Assembly (NCBI GenBank): GCA_017480795.1
Contig: JAFURY010000031.1
Location: forward strand, 1 to 37,979
DNA length: 37,979 bases
Reading direction: 5' to 3'
DNA from: Succinivibrionaceae bacterium
GTDB taxonomy: Bacteria; Pseudomonadota; Gammaproteobacteria; Enterobacterales; Succinivibrionaceae
Shown: piece by piece, positions 1 to 10,100 of the stretch
Position numbering within the stretch: position 1 is the first letter of the stretch
How the letters are laid out: every line of letters begins with the position of its first letter
Program-made: the position numbers and the translations under genes
Notes under the pieces: generated by a model
The model's database searches: none
Told to the model about the DNA's origin: nothing
What the model saw: the letters and a program-made list of their open reading frames with translations, nothing else

Positions 1-356
1 GTATTTTATTGCATGGATTACAGTTCAGGATAGGTGGATTACAGAGTCGGGACAAAATGAAATGTCAGGGATGGAGAAGGAGCGAAATTGGCTGACATCT
101 GGTCAAAGCAGTTTCAGGTCAAAACCGGGTAGCGTGGACAGCTATAATTGACCAGTTGGAAGCAATTAAGGGTGATAGAAACCTAAGAACCAACAAACGG
201 CAGAGACGTTATTCCCTAACCAAAAAAACAGCGCGAAGTACTGAATAAGTGGGGAATTACCGAAGCCGTAATCGACGAAAGATGGTAAATATACCATAAC
301 AAAATCATACCTCTAATTGGACCATTAGGATTGGGTACATCGGATAGAGGCTATAA
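1..356. other. Left-edge region without an intact gene
   Basis: All frames carry frequent stops and no protein family is recognisable. The sequence is visibly more AT-rich than the housekeeping genes to the right. A 10-base direct repeat, TGGATTACAG, occurs at 14-23 and 33-42. The stretch runs straight into the truncated AAA-ATPase fragment, so it is probably decayed accessory DNA, but nothing here identifies a specific element. Confidence 0.4.
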
Positions 357-893
357 ATTGAAAAGAAGTTCTGGGACAGTCCGATTGCTCACAGCGTTGA
401 CAATCCGCAAAAGATGAAGGAGATGATGGATGCCGTCAGCTCGTTTTTCGCCACCATCAAATCCTGTGAAGGCATATTCCGCTTTGTGTGCATAACCGGC
501 ATTACCCGCCTTGCGCATGTGAGCCTGTTTTCCATGTTCAACAGTCTGGAAGACATTACCGTGGATGAAGATTATTCCGCGCTGCTGGGAATAACCGAAG
601 ACGAACTGCACAAATATTTCGACACGTATGTGCGCAATGCCGCCGCAGTGCTTGATATGAGCGTTTCAGACGTTTACGCCAGACTCAAATCCTCCTACAA
701 CGGCTTTCAGTTTGCCATCAATGCGCGGCAGACAGTCTACAACCCGTGGTCGATAATTTCCTTCCTGAAAAAAAACAAGCAGGGGTTTTTGAACTACTGG
801 TATTCCACCAGCGGCGGCGTTCCCGCCATGCTGGTCAAATATCTCCAGAATAATAATACATGTGTATGTATGTCTCGTTTAAAACATACGTAA
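357..893 (+). pseudogene. Fragment of a DUF1703-type AAA-ATPase-like protein
   Basis: The open frame runs from just after a TAA at 354-356 to a TAA at 891-893. Protein-like sequence begins before the first ATG (414), with IEKKFWDSPIAHS encoded from 357. The section containing FRFVCITGITRLAHVSLFSM, followed by a NSLEDITVDEDYSALLGITEDEL-type stretch and SSYNGFQF, is characteristic of the AAA-ATPase-like domain usually found fused to a PD-(D/E)XK nuclease domain (PF09820 plus PDDEXK_9, formerly DUF1703). The Walker A region expected upstream and the nuclease domain expected downstream are both missing. Homology stops around YLQNNN, followed by an unrelated tail. I read this as a decayed internal fragment. 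These proteins are common, often multicopy, in gut anaerobes and their role is not firmly known. The family call is from memory of its motifs. Confidence 0.6.
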
Positions 894-894
894 T

Positions 895-934
895 AACGGT
901 TGCATCGGAGTATCGAGACTTCATTGCAACCGTT
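895..934 (+). terminator. Inverted repeat after the AAA-ATPase fragment, possible weak terminator
   Basis: AACGGTTGCA (895-904) and TGCAACCGTT (925-934) are perfect 10-base inverted arms around a 20-base loop. Only a short T-rich run follows (TTCTG), so termination would be weak. It could also be a relic of the element that carried the pseudogene. Confidence 0.3.
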
Positions 935-1063
935 TTCTGTCCTTCCGGCTTGAACGCAGGCTTAATTTAGTTTGTTCTCGTACTCCAAATTTGAACAGCT
1001 TTGCGTGTTGTCTTCATTTTTTTTCGAGAGGCAAGACTGGCGCAACTGCCGATCTTGATGCGG

Positions 1064-2803
1064 TTACTTCCGTGTTTCCGATACGGCCTGCTGGCGTTTG
1101 AGTTCCTTCAGAAAGTTTTTGCTGTCGTAGAAGCCTGACAGCAGCTTCAGATCCTTTCCTCCCTCTCCTATCATCACCGACGGCAGACCCACCAGGTTGA
1201 ATTGATCCGTAATGCTCTGGTTTTCGCTGCTGGATTCGCTGAGATCCACTCTGATGAGGGTGTAGCCGTCAAGTGCCCGTTGCACGGCGCGGCTGGCAAA
1301 GGTTTCCTCCTCGTACTGCCGGCATGAGGCGCACCAGGAGGCGTAGAAGTCGATGAGAACCTTTTTCCCGTCGTTTTTGGCCAGCTGCTCCTTAAGCTGG
1401 GCAAGATTTGCGATTTCGGTGAATTTCAGCATTCTCACCTGCGCGCCGTTGAAGTCGGCCACATACCACCCCGCGACAAGCCCCGCCGCCAGCACCAGAG
1501 GCAGAAACGCCAGCGTCAGTTTCGGTCTGACATGATGGATCGCGGTCATGACGGCGCAGCAGAACAGCACGATGATGCCTGACGGCAGCACCCAGTGGGG
1601 AAGAATTCGGTCCAGCAGAACAAACGGCACCATAAGAGAGAAGATTCCGATCAGATGCTTGATGAGATCAAGCCACCTGCCGGCTTTCGGCAGCACCTTC
1701 TTGCCGAAAGCGCCGAGAGCGAGCATGGGAACGCCCATGCCCAGTCCCAGCAGAAACAGATCCGCCGTGCCCAGAACGACGTTGCCGGCCTGGATGGTGT
1801 AGAGGATTGAGGCGGAGACCGGGGCGGTGGTGCAGGGGGAGCAGATCAGGGATGTGATGACGCCCACTGTGAAGGCGCCGGTGAGGGATCCGGAATGCTG
1901 CTCGTCGGCGATTTTCTGCAGGCGGGCGGAAAGGAAAGTTGGGATCTGGACGGTAAAGAGTCCCAGCATGGACAGCGACAGCAGGACAAAGATCGCGCTG
2001 AACAGGATCAGAATGAACTTCTGCTGGAGAAACGCGTGGGTCTGTGCTCCGAAGTAGCTGGAAACGACGCCTATTGCGGTGTAGGTAAGAGCGATGCCCA
2101 ACACGAAGAAGCAGGATATGGCAAAGGTCCGGCGGTTCTGCTGATGCTCCTTGCTGCGTCCGAAAAGCAGCATGCTCAGAACCGGATACATGGGGAACAC
2201 GCAGGGGGTGAAGGACAGGGAGAGGCCCACAAGAAGGAATATCAGCGCCTCCCGGATGTCATGCAGATAGCTGCGCTCCGGAGCGCTTTCGGTGGCCGGA
2301 ATTTCCTTGAGGGAACGGACGGGCCCGATCTGTTGCGGCTGAGCCGGCGTCGCTGCCGGTGCCTTGACCGTCAGCTTCTGGGGCGGGTAGCACATGCCGT
2401 TGGTGCAGCCCTGGTAGGTCACGGTCAGATCCTGTCTGAGATCCGCCGTGAAGGACAGCGGAACGTAATACACAATCTGCGTGCCCATGAAGTCGTCGGT
2501 GTGCTCGATGCCGGCGGGAAGATCGATCCTCACCGCGCTGCCGTCGGCGGCGGTGGCGGAGATCTTTGAACGGTACAGATAGTAGCCTTTTGCCGGGGTG
2601 ATGGTTATGCGCGCGCGCTGCGACTTTTCGTCCACCGACGCCTCGGCCACGAAGGCCCGGGATACCGGCAGGTACACCTTGACATCCTCCTGCGGCTTTG
2701 GATCCTGCAGGAACATCAGGGCCGGATCTTCCGCGCCTGCGTCTGCGCCCGCGATGCGCGCGCAGCAGAGAAGAACGGCTGTCAGCAGCAAACGGTATAT
2801 CAT
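1064..2803 (-). CDS. dsbD: Thiol:disulfide interchange protein DsbD
   Basis: DsbD carries electrons from cytoplasmic thioredoxin across the inner membrane to periplasmic DsbC, DsbG and CcmG. All three modules are visible in the 579 residues. A signal peptide (about 1-20) leads into the periplasmic alpha domain with the cysteine pair C133/C138 (YQGCTNGMCYPP). A polytopic membrane domain follows (about 185-450) with C201 in TPCVFPMYP and C324 in SPCTTAP. The C-terminal thioredoxin domain carries the WCASC active site (C491/C494). The alpha pair is CX4C, one residue tighter than the CX5C I recall for E. coli. AAGGA lies 7 bases before the ATG. The gene is divergent from groES. Confidence 0.95.
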   Translation of the reverse strand: MIYRLLLTAVLLCCARIAGADAGAEDPALMFLQDPKPQEDVKVYLPVSRAFVAEASVDEKSQRARITITPAKGYYLYRSKISATAADGSAVRIDLPAGIEHTDDFMGTQIVYYVPLSFTADLRQDLTVTYQGCTNGMCYPPQKLTVKAPAATPAQPQQIGPVRSLKEIPATESAPERSYLHDIREALIFLLVGLSLSFTPCVFPMYPVLSMLLFGRSKEHQQNRRTFAISCFFVLGIALTYTAIGVVSSYFGAQTHAFLQQKFILILFSAIFVLLSLSMLGLFTVQIPTFLSARLQKIADEQHSGSLTGAFTVGVITSLICSPCTTAPVSASILYTIQAGNVVLGTADLFLLGLGMGVPMLALGAFGKKVLPKAGRWLDLIKHLIGIFSLMVPFVLLDRILPHWVLPSGIIVLFCCAVMTAIHHVRPKLTLAFLPLVLAAGLVAGWYVADFNGAQVRMLKFTEIANLAQLKEQLAKNDGKKVLIDFYASWCASCRQYEEETFASRAVQRALDGYTLIRVDLSESSSENQSITDQFNLVGLPSVMIGEGGKDLKLLSGFYDSKNFLKELKRQQAVSETRK

Positions 2804-2871
2804 AAGAAGTCCTTGATTGGCGCCTGTGCGAGGCAGTCGCGCAAGGCCGGTGAAAAATTTTTGGATATTTT

Positions 2872-2899
2872 CTTGAAAAAGAAAATCGCGACCCTACAT
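2872..2899 (+). promoter_or_regulatory. Sigma-32 (heat-shock) promoter of groES-groEL
   Basis: CTTGAA (2872-2877) and CCCTACAT (2892-2899), separated by 14 bases, resemble the sigma-32 consensus CTTGAA-N13-15-CCCCATNT. The site lies about 45 bases before the groES start, as expected for a heat-shock chaperonin operon. No competing sigma-70 promoter stands out. Confidence 0.75.
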
Positions 2900-2942
2900 A
2901 GTAAGCAGCATTCGAAGAATATGTTAAAAACGGAGATTTAAA

Positions 2943-3236
2943 ATGTCAATTCGTCCATTACATGACAAGGTAATTATTGAAAGACAGGAAAAGGAAACCA
3001 CATCGGCCGGCGGCATTCTGCTGACCGGATCGGCAGCCCAGAAGTCCACCCGCGGCAAGGTTATCGCTGTTGGCAGCGGTCGCGTTCTCGACAACGGTCA
3101 GCTGCAGCCGATGTCCGTCAAGGTAGGCGACGTGGTCATTTTCAACGAGGGCTACTCCACCAAGACCGAAAAGCTGGACGGCAAGGATGTTCTGATCCTT
3201 TCTGAAAACGACATTCTGGCTGTTGTTGAAGAGTAA
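2943..3236 (+). CDS. groES: Co-chaperonin GroES
   Basis: The 97-residue product has the full length of the family. It opens with [16 protein letters not shown], contains the mobile-loop region (about 16-33, [13 protein letters not shown]), and ends in the [16 protein letters not shown] beta strands typical of GroES. As a heptameric ring it caps the GroEL cavity in the cytoplasm during ATP-driven protein folding. GGAG lies 7 bases before the ATG. It is the first gene of a two-gene operon, with groEL 65 bases downstream and a sigma-32-type promoter upstream. Confidence 0.97.
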   Translation: MSIRPLHDKVIIERQEKETTSAGGILLTGSAAQKSTRGKVIAVGSGRVLDNGQLQPMSVKVGDVVIFNEGYSTKTEKLDGKDVLILSENDILAVVEE

Positions 3237-3286
3237 CAGCACTGATAATAATAAGTGGCGCGGCCTGGCCGCAGTTCTGTTTGTAA

Positions 3287-4939
<1,653 letters not shown>

Positions 4940-4971
4940 CACCGCAGCAGATTTTACATTTTCACTTTCAG

Positions 4972-4993
4972 GCTCCCTTCACGGGAGCTTTTT
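4972..4993 (+). terminator. Terminator of groES-groEL
   Basis: GCTCCC (4972-4977) and GGGAGC (4983-4988) form a six-pair stem with loop TTCAC, followed by five T (4989-4993), 33 bases after the groEL stop. This is a standard intrinsic terminator. Confidence 0.9.
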
Positions 4994-5099
4994 GATTCCG
5001 AAGCTCTAGGCCATTCCGATTCGCCGTCATTCGCTTGCGGTTCTCTCATCCGGCGCTCCTGCATGGAGAGTCGGCGTCCAAAAACGGCGTAGCTGTCCG

Positions 5100-5207
5100 T
5101 CAGAAAAAGGGCATCCTCAGGCTTTGTCCGGCCGTCGTATCCGCCGGAATTTCCCCCAAAGACATAACCTGTTGATATGTCACAGGTTTTGAACCGGACA
5201 TTGGCAT
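5100..5207 (-). CDS. Possible small protein of 35 residues, unrecognised
   Basis: On the minus strand, ATG at 5207-5205 is preceded by AAAGGA with 8 bases between it and the start, a good Shine-Dalgarno. A TATAAT hexamer (5228-5223) lies just upstream of that. The product begins MPMSGSKPVTYQQVMSLGEI and ends in RMPFF. It matches no family I know and has no membrane segment. It fills the otherwise empty groEL-GGDEF interval. The TATAAT is very close to the Shine-Dalgarno, so the transcript leader would be only a few bases long, which weakens the case. This could be chance. Confidence 0.2.
   Translation of the reverse strand: MPMSGSKPVTYQQVMSLGEIPADTTAGQSLRMPFF
5166..5188. repeat. Inverted repeat in the groEL-GGDEF interval
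   Basis: AACCTGT (5166-5172) and ACAGGTT (5182-5188) are perfect arms around TGATATGTC, followed on the plus strand by TTTTG. It could be an operator for the promoter beginning at 5201 or a short terminator. It also lies inside the possible small minus-strand frame. The sequence does not decide between these. Confidence 0.35.
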
Positions 5208-5230
5208 CTTGCTTTCCTTTAGATTATATT
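5201..5230 (+). promoter_or_regulatory. Candidate sigma-70 promoter for the GGDEF-EAL gene
   Basis: TTGGCA (5201-5206) and TATATT (5225-5230) are separated by 18 bases. The pair lies 36 bases before the ATG at 5266. Each hexamer matches four or five of six consensus positions. Confidence 0.4.
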
Positions 5231-5265
5231 TTGAATAGCTTGTTGTCTCTGTGTCTGGGGTATTT

Positions 5266-6108
5266 ATGGAGTTCCTGCTTGAACTGGCTCTGGTCGTGCC
5301 GCTGATCCTGGCCGTTCTTTTTCTGCTGTTCAAAAACAGAAAGCTTTCCGCTCATCTTGACGAACTCGACTACAAAACGAGAGCCTATGAGGAGATTCTC
5401 AACCGCAGCGCCGATATTGTCTGGCTGAAGGATACCGATCTTCGGCTGCAGTTCGTCAATGAGGCGTACACCAAGCTCTTTCCGGACGTCGACAATTTTA
5501 TCGGCCTTACCGATGAGGATCTGGCCGACAAGTTTCTTGCCGACGGCTACCGCAGGGATGACGAGCATGTGATATCCACCGGTCAGGATTACCGCTATCA
5601 GGAGAACGACAAGGGAGATGTCTGGTTCGAGACCGTGAAAATCCCGGTGAAAAACGACAACGACACGGTTGTCGGCTGCGCCGGCATCGCCCATGACATA
5701 ACCGACCGCAAGGAAAGGGAGCTGAAAACCTATGAAATGGAGCATATCGACAATCTGACCGGACTTGGAAACCGGCAGGCGCTGGTGTCGGGATACCCCG
5801 AGACCCTTGCCCAGGCCCTGGCCGAGGACGTTGAGACCTACATGATCATGCTCAGCGTTGACAACTTCAAAATGATCAACGCGTCCTACGGGTTCAACTG
5901 CGGCGACGAGGTTCTGCGTCAGCTGTCGTTCCGTCTGCGCGCCTTTGCGAAAAATCTCAAATCGCGAATCGCCAGGGTGGGCGGAGACGAATTCTGTCTG
6001 GTGATTGAAAACTCCAAGGGTAAGGTCAATATTTCCGAAACCGTGGAAAATCTTCGCCGCGCGCTGGGAGAGCCGCTGGATGTGGGCGGAAACTCGGTGG
6101 TGGTGTAG
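5266..6108 (+). CDS. N-terminal part (TM-PAS-GGDEF) of a GGDEF-EAL protein, ended by an in-frame TAG
   Basis: I chose ATG 5266 because GGGG lies 5 bases before it; a GTG at 5251 is a poorer option. The product opens with one membrane segment (about 3-22), then a PAS domain (about 35-145, starting at YEEILNRSADIVWLKD and ending in AGIAHDITDRK). It continues into a diguanylate cyclase domain with HIDNLTGLGNRQ and the intact catalytic motif VGGDEF. Translation meets TAG at 6106-6108, just before the last conserved GGDEF element (CSIGVS, encoded from 6109). If it stops there the cyclase lacks its final strand and helix and probably folds badly. The frame continues without any shift into an EAL domain up to 7032, so the ancestral gene was one protein of 588 codons. 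Confidence 0.75.
   Translation: MEFLLELALVVPLILAVLFLLFKNRKLSAHLDELDYKTRAYEEILNRSADIVWLKDTDLRLQFVNEAYTKLFPDVDNFIGLTDEDLADKFLADGYRRDDEHVISTGQDYRYQENDKGDVWFETVKIPVKNDNDTVVGCAGIAHDITDRKERELKTYEMEHIDNLTGLGNRQALVSGYPETLAQALAEDVETYMIMLSVDNFKMINASYGFNCGDEVLRQLSFRLRAFAKNLKSRIARVGGDEFCLVIENSKGKVNISETVENLRRALGEPLDVGGNSVVV
6106..6108 (+). other. In-frame TAG inside the GGDEF domain
   Basis: The codons read GTG GTG GTG TAG TGC AGC ATT GGC GTC. The flanking protein (VVV, then CSIGVS) is exactly what a GGDEF domain has here, where a serine, threonine or similar residue normally sits. A single base change, for example from TCG, would create the stop. Elsewhere in the window TAG ends several genes, for instance at 10133-10135, 16318-16320 and 37416-37418, so it is an ordinary stop in this organism. 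Confidence 0.85.
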
Positions 6109-6159
6109 TGCAGCATTGGCGTCAGCACCGCGCCGGGAGACACCCGCAATTTCGAGGAC

Positions 6160-7032
6160 ATGTTCAAGTTCGCCGAACTCAGTATCCGCTACGGCAAAAA
6201 GAACAGCCGTCACGGCGTTGTGTTCTACGCCGACATCTCCAACAGCGTGGTGGTGAGAAACGTTAAGATCGAGTGCGAAATGCTCAACGCCCTGCATGAC
6301 GGAGAACTGTCCATCGTCTACCAGCCGAAAATCAACGCCGACGATGATTCTCTGCTGGGAACCGAAGCGCTGGTCCGTTGGCGCAACCGGGTGCTGGGGG
6401 ACATCGAACCCCGGGAGTTCATATCCCTGGCGGAAGAGAACGGCTTTATTATAGAGATGGGCTACTGGATCATCGAAAAGTGCATCACTCAGAATCTTGA
6501 GTGGTCCGCCTGCGGCTATGAAATGAAGCCGATTTCCATCAATCTCACCCGCAAGCAGTTCCTTGATCCGAATCTGGTGCATGTTCTTGCAGAGCTGTTC
6601 GCGAAATATCACTATCCTCCAAGCATGCTGGAGTTTGAAACCACAGAGCGGATTTTCACCGAAAACTCGGTTCAGGCCCGCAACACCGCCGAGGCTCTTT
6701 TCGGTCTGGGCGTCGCTCTTACCCTGGATGATTTCGGATCAAGCTTCGCCAACATGATCGAAATCACCAGTCTCTGCGTCAACACGCTGAAGCTCAAGCG
6801 CACCTTCGTGCAGGACATCGATACCAATCTGGGCAAGCAGGAGGTGGTGCGCACCATCTACAATCTCAGCAAGCGCTTCGAACTCAATCTCATCGCCGAA
6901 GGCGTCGAGACCAACCGGGAGTTCAACAAGATCACAGGCATCGGCATCAAGTCGATACAGGGTTTCTATTATTCAAAGCCGCTGGCGCCGAACGATTTCG
7001 AGGCATTCATCGGTCGTCGCCGCGGTCAGTGA
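6160..7032 (+). CDS. EAL (cyclic-di-GMP phosphodiesterase) part of the interrupted GGDEF-EAL protein
   Basis: This frame is in register with the preceding half. ATG 6160 is the first methionine after the TAG, but its Shine-Dalgarno (GAGGA) is almost touching it, so independent translation would be weak. The domain keeps the residues needed to bind metal and hydrolyse cyclic-di-GMP: E of TEALVRW, N of SINLTRKQ, the glutamate of FETTE, DD of LTLDDFGSSF, K of LKLKRTF, E of IAEGVET and Q of IQGFYYSKPL. It ends at 7030-7032 (TGA). The intact catalytic set argues that the stop is recent, read through, or a sequence error rather than the mark of long decay. It may survive as an orphan phosphodiesterase without its membrane and sensor part. 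Confidence 0.7.
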   Translation: MFKFAELSIRYGKKNSRHGVVFYADISNSVVVRNVKIECEMLNALHDGELSIVYQPKINADDDSLLGTEALVRWRNRVLGDIEPREFISLAEENGFIIEMGYWIIEKCITQNLEWSACGYEMKPISINLTRKQFLDPNLVHVLAELFAKYHYPPSMLEFETTERIFTENSVQARNTAEALFGLGVALTLDDFGSSFANMIEITSLCVNTLKLKRTFVQDIDTNLGKQEVVRTIYNLSKRFELNLIAEGVETNREFNKITGIGIKSIQGFYYSKPLAPNDFEAFIGRRRGQ

Positions 7033-7120
7033 CATCATGAGCGGTCTGGCATCGCCGCAGCTTCTGGCGGAGCATGTTTCGGCGGGCCGCCAATATTTCA
7101 AGTACGAGGACGGGAAACAA

Positions 7121-10100
7121 ATGAGAAGTTTTTTTGCGCTGGCGCTGCTTGGCATCGGGCTTTTGTGCGCATCTGCGGCTCATGCGGCGAAAGAGACCGA
7201 CTGGGTGGTCATGGTGTATATCGGAGCGGACAACAATCTTGAAATGTCCGCTTATGTTGATATGCTGGAGATCGAGTCCGCCAAGCCTGACAACGCCGAG
7301 GTGCTGGTGCTTATCGACCGCAGCCGGGGCAACTTTCAGGGGTGGAGAAACTGGTACGGCGCCAGACTTTACCGGATGGTCCGAGGCAGGGCCATTCCCG
7401 ACTACAAATCCTTTATCGGTTCCTCTGTAAATGATCTCCCGGCGGATATCTCTTCGGAGGTGCTCAGCGACATTGGAGAGATAAATTCGTCTGATCCCCG
7501 TTTCCTTAAGGATTTCATCAAATACGTCGCCTCCAACTACAAGGGCAAACGCTACGCTCTGGTCGCCTGGGATCACGGCGGCGGCATCCATGGAATGCTT
7601 GAGGATGATGGAACAGGAGCCATGCACCTTATGAGCAACCGGCAGTTTTCCGCGGCTGTCGCCGAGGGAGTCCAGCTGCTTCCCCGCAGAAAGTTCGATC
7701 TGATGGTTATGGACATGTGCCTGATGGGGATGCTTGATTTTCTCTATGACGTCAGAAATTATGCCGATTATGTGGTGGCAAGCCCTCCCAACGCTCCGGG
7801 CGTGGGCTCCGACTACCGGATCATGATGGATCTTCTGGCCAGGCGTGATCTTGGAGTCGAGGATATCGGAAAAGGCATTGTCGATGCCAATATCGACGTT
7901 TACAACAATATTACCGACGAGGCAGGATCCTTTTCATTGTACCGCAGCGGCGCCATAGAGCCGGTGGCCGATGCGCTGAAGGAACTTTCAGGCACGCTGG
8001 CCGCCAAAGCCCGAAAGGATCCCTTCCTGCTGACCCGTCAGATCGGACTTTCGGCACATTTCGGCGGTCAGCTGGGTTATGACGATCGGCAGCTGGGCAA
8101 GGGAGCCGTTTCGTCGGTTGATCTGCTGGATTTTGCCGCCAGACTGGAGGCGTCCGACAAGGCCTACGGTCCATATGTGGCGCGTCTGAAAAAGGCGCTG
8201 AAGGATTTTGTGGTTTATACCAACGCCTCAAGACGCAACGCGGTAAGCACCGGCGTTTCGCTTTATCTTCCCGCCTTCCGCAGCAATGTCGCAGACGGAT
8301 ATTACGAAACCGAGTTTTCCAAAAGATCCGGCATCGCCCATTTCCTGCTCAACCTTTACAAGCATCAGGAAATCGGAACCAGCACCGAGCCTTCCATCAC
8401 CAATGTGGAATTCGGCACCGCCGAGCCGAAAAAGAACAGCGATCTGTCCGATCCGAAGAATTTTGACATAGTTCCCTCCACGGTCATCCGACCTATGGCC
8501 AGAAACGTGGTGCGCTTCGACGTCAACGGCGAAAACATCATGTGGGTCAAGTTCGCGGAACAGGAAACGACAAACACTCCGGGACGGTTGCGGGTAAATT
8601 CCTACAATCTGCTGCTGGATGCCCTGAAACCGACCAGACTCAAGGACGAACAGCTTCAGAACAACATCAATGACGTCATGCCCGAATTCAACAACGGAAC
8701 CACAACCTTTTTGAGAGAGGTGGTGGCTCAGCGCTTCGTGCTGACCAACGGGCGGGAAATCGCTCCGATGTCGCTGATCAGAGACGGGCTTGATCTGTCC
8801 CAGTTTGCCATTCGCGGACTTTTCAATTCTCCATCGGTGGGTCAGGAAATACAGGCGACGGCTGTTGTTGATGCCAACACCAGAATCCTTTACCAGGTTC
8901 TGGACTCCAGCGGCAAATCCGTTTCCCTGGCGGGCGACTGGTATTTCAGACCGGAGGTGAGATATGAGATGCTTGATCAGAACGGCAATCAGATCGCGCA
9001 GACTGAGTATTCGCAGCCGGTTTACGGACACGGATTGTCAGCCCCGCTGTACGTGCTGATGTCGAATCTTGAAAGCGGCTCAAAGATGCTGGTTTCATAC
9101 ACCGCCTCTACCATGGACGGAAAGAAAGCGTACGCATTCACCGATATGCTCACGGTGGAAAACTCGAAACGGCAGGTGGATCTGATCGCAGGCACCTATT
9201 CAAGAATCGGTGAACTTGCGGGCAGATATGCGGTGGGCGAATACGCCTCCTACCAGCGCACCGGTCTTGATCTGGTTCCATTGCCGCAGATCATGACCCT
9301 GGAGATGATTGAGCAGTTCACGCCTTCCCTGGCTAAGTTCAAGTGGGATATCGACGGAAAAATCGGCGGAGAGGCGCTTATGCTGATGTCTCCGGATCGT
9401 CAGGGGCTTACTCCTCCGCTGCTATTGGTGTTCAACGGAGAAGCCGGTCTGCAATCCGAACTTTACGGCTCCTTCGAACTTTTCATCAGCGGAAACGGTC
9501 CTGACCGCTCCGTTTTCCTGGTGAGACTCGGCACCGGCGAACGGATGGGGCTCTTCCCGCTTCAGAACCTCACCCGCGAGGCCCTGGAGGGATACTGGGT
9601 CAGCGATCGCAGCAGATGGCATTTCAGCGGAGATCTGGTCCAGGGAGAAATGAAGGAACAGAAAACCGGCTCGTCCGTGAAGTCCGAGGGTCGCTACGTC
9701 ATTCGGGACAATGTCATCGAAATCCAGGGCAAGCAGCCAGGCGACAGCCTGAAGCTGTACGCGCTCATGGATCGTCCGAACAGCAGGCTGGTCATGATCA
9801 TGCCGATGGAAAAGCCGATCCTGTTTCCGATGAAGCGCGCCGTGGACGCCGACGGGCGGACGCTGGAGTCCGTCCGCAAGGAAATGATGGGCAGATGGAA
9901 GGACTCCAAGGGAGAATACTATCTTGAGGTTGCGCCGATCGCCAATACCGCCTATCTTCGTTTCCGTTTCTCGAACGCCGGAAAAACAGCCGAGGCGGTG
10001 GTGTCGGTTTCCGGCAACAGACTGCTGATGAGCTATGCGGGGGGAGCCAAAGTGAAGGCCGAGTATGTTGTGGACAAGTCTTCGCTGCAGCTGGATTTCG

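Noticed and set aside
6106..6108. Genome-wide reassignment of TAG to an amino acid
   Set aside because: TAG ends mrcA, the C11 peptidase, pilP (twice in a row) and ychF at the expected protein ends, so it is a normal stop here.
5224..6612. 462-codon frame opposite the GGDEF-EAL gene
   Set aside because: It runs antisense to clear PAS, GGDEF and EAL motifs, has no ribosome site, and has no recognisable domain.
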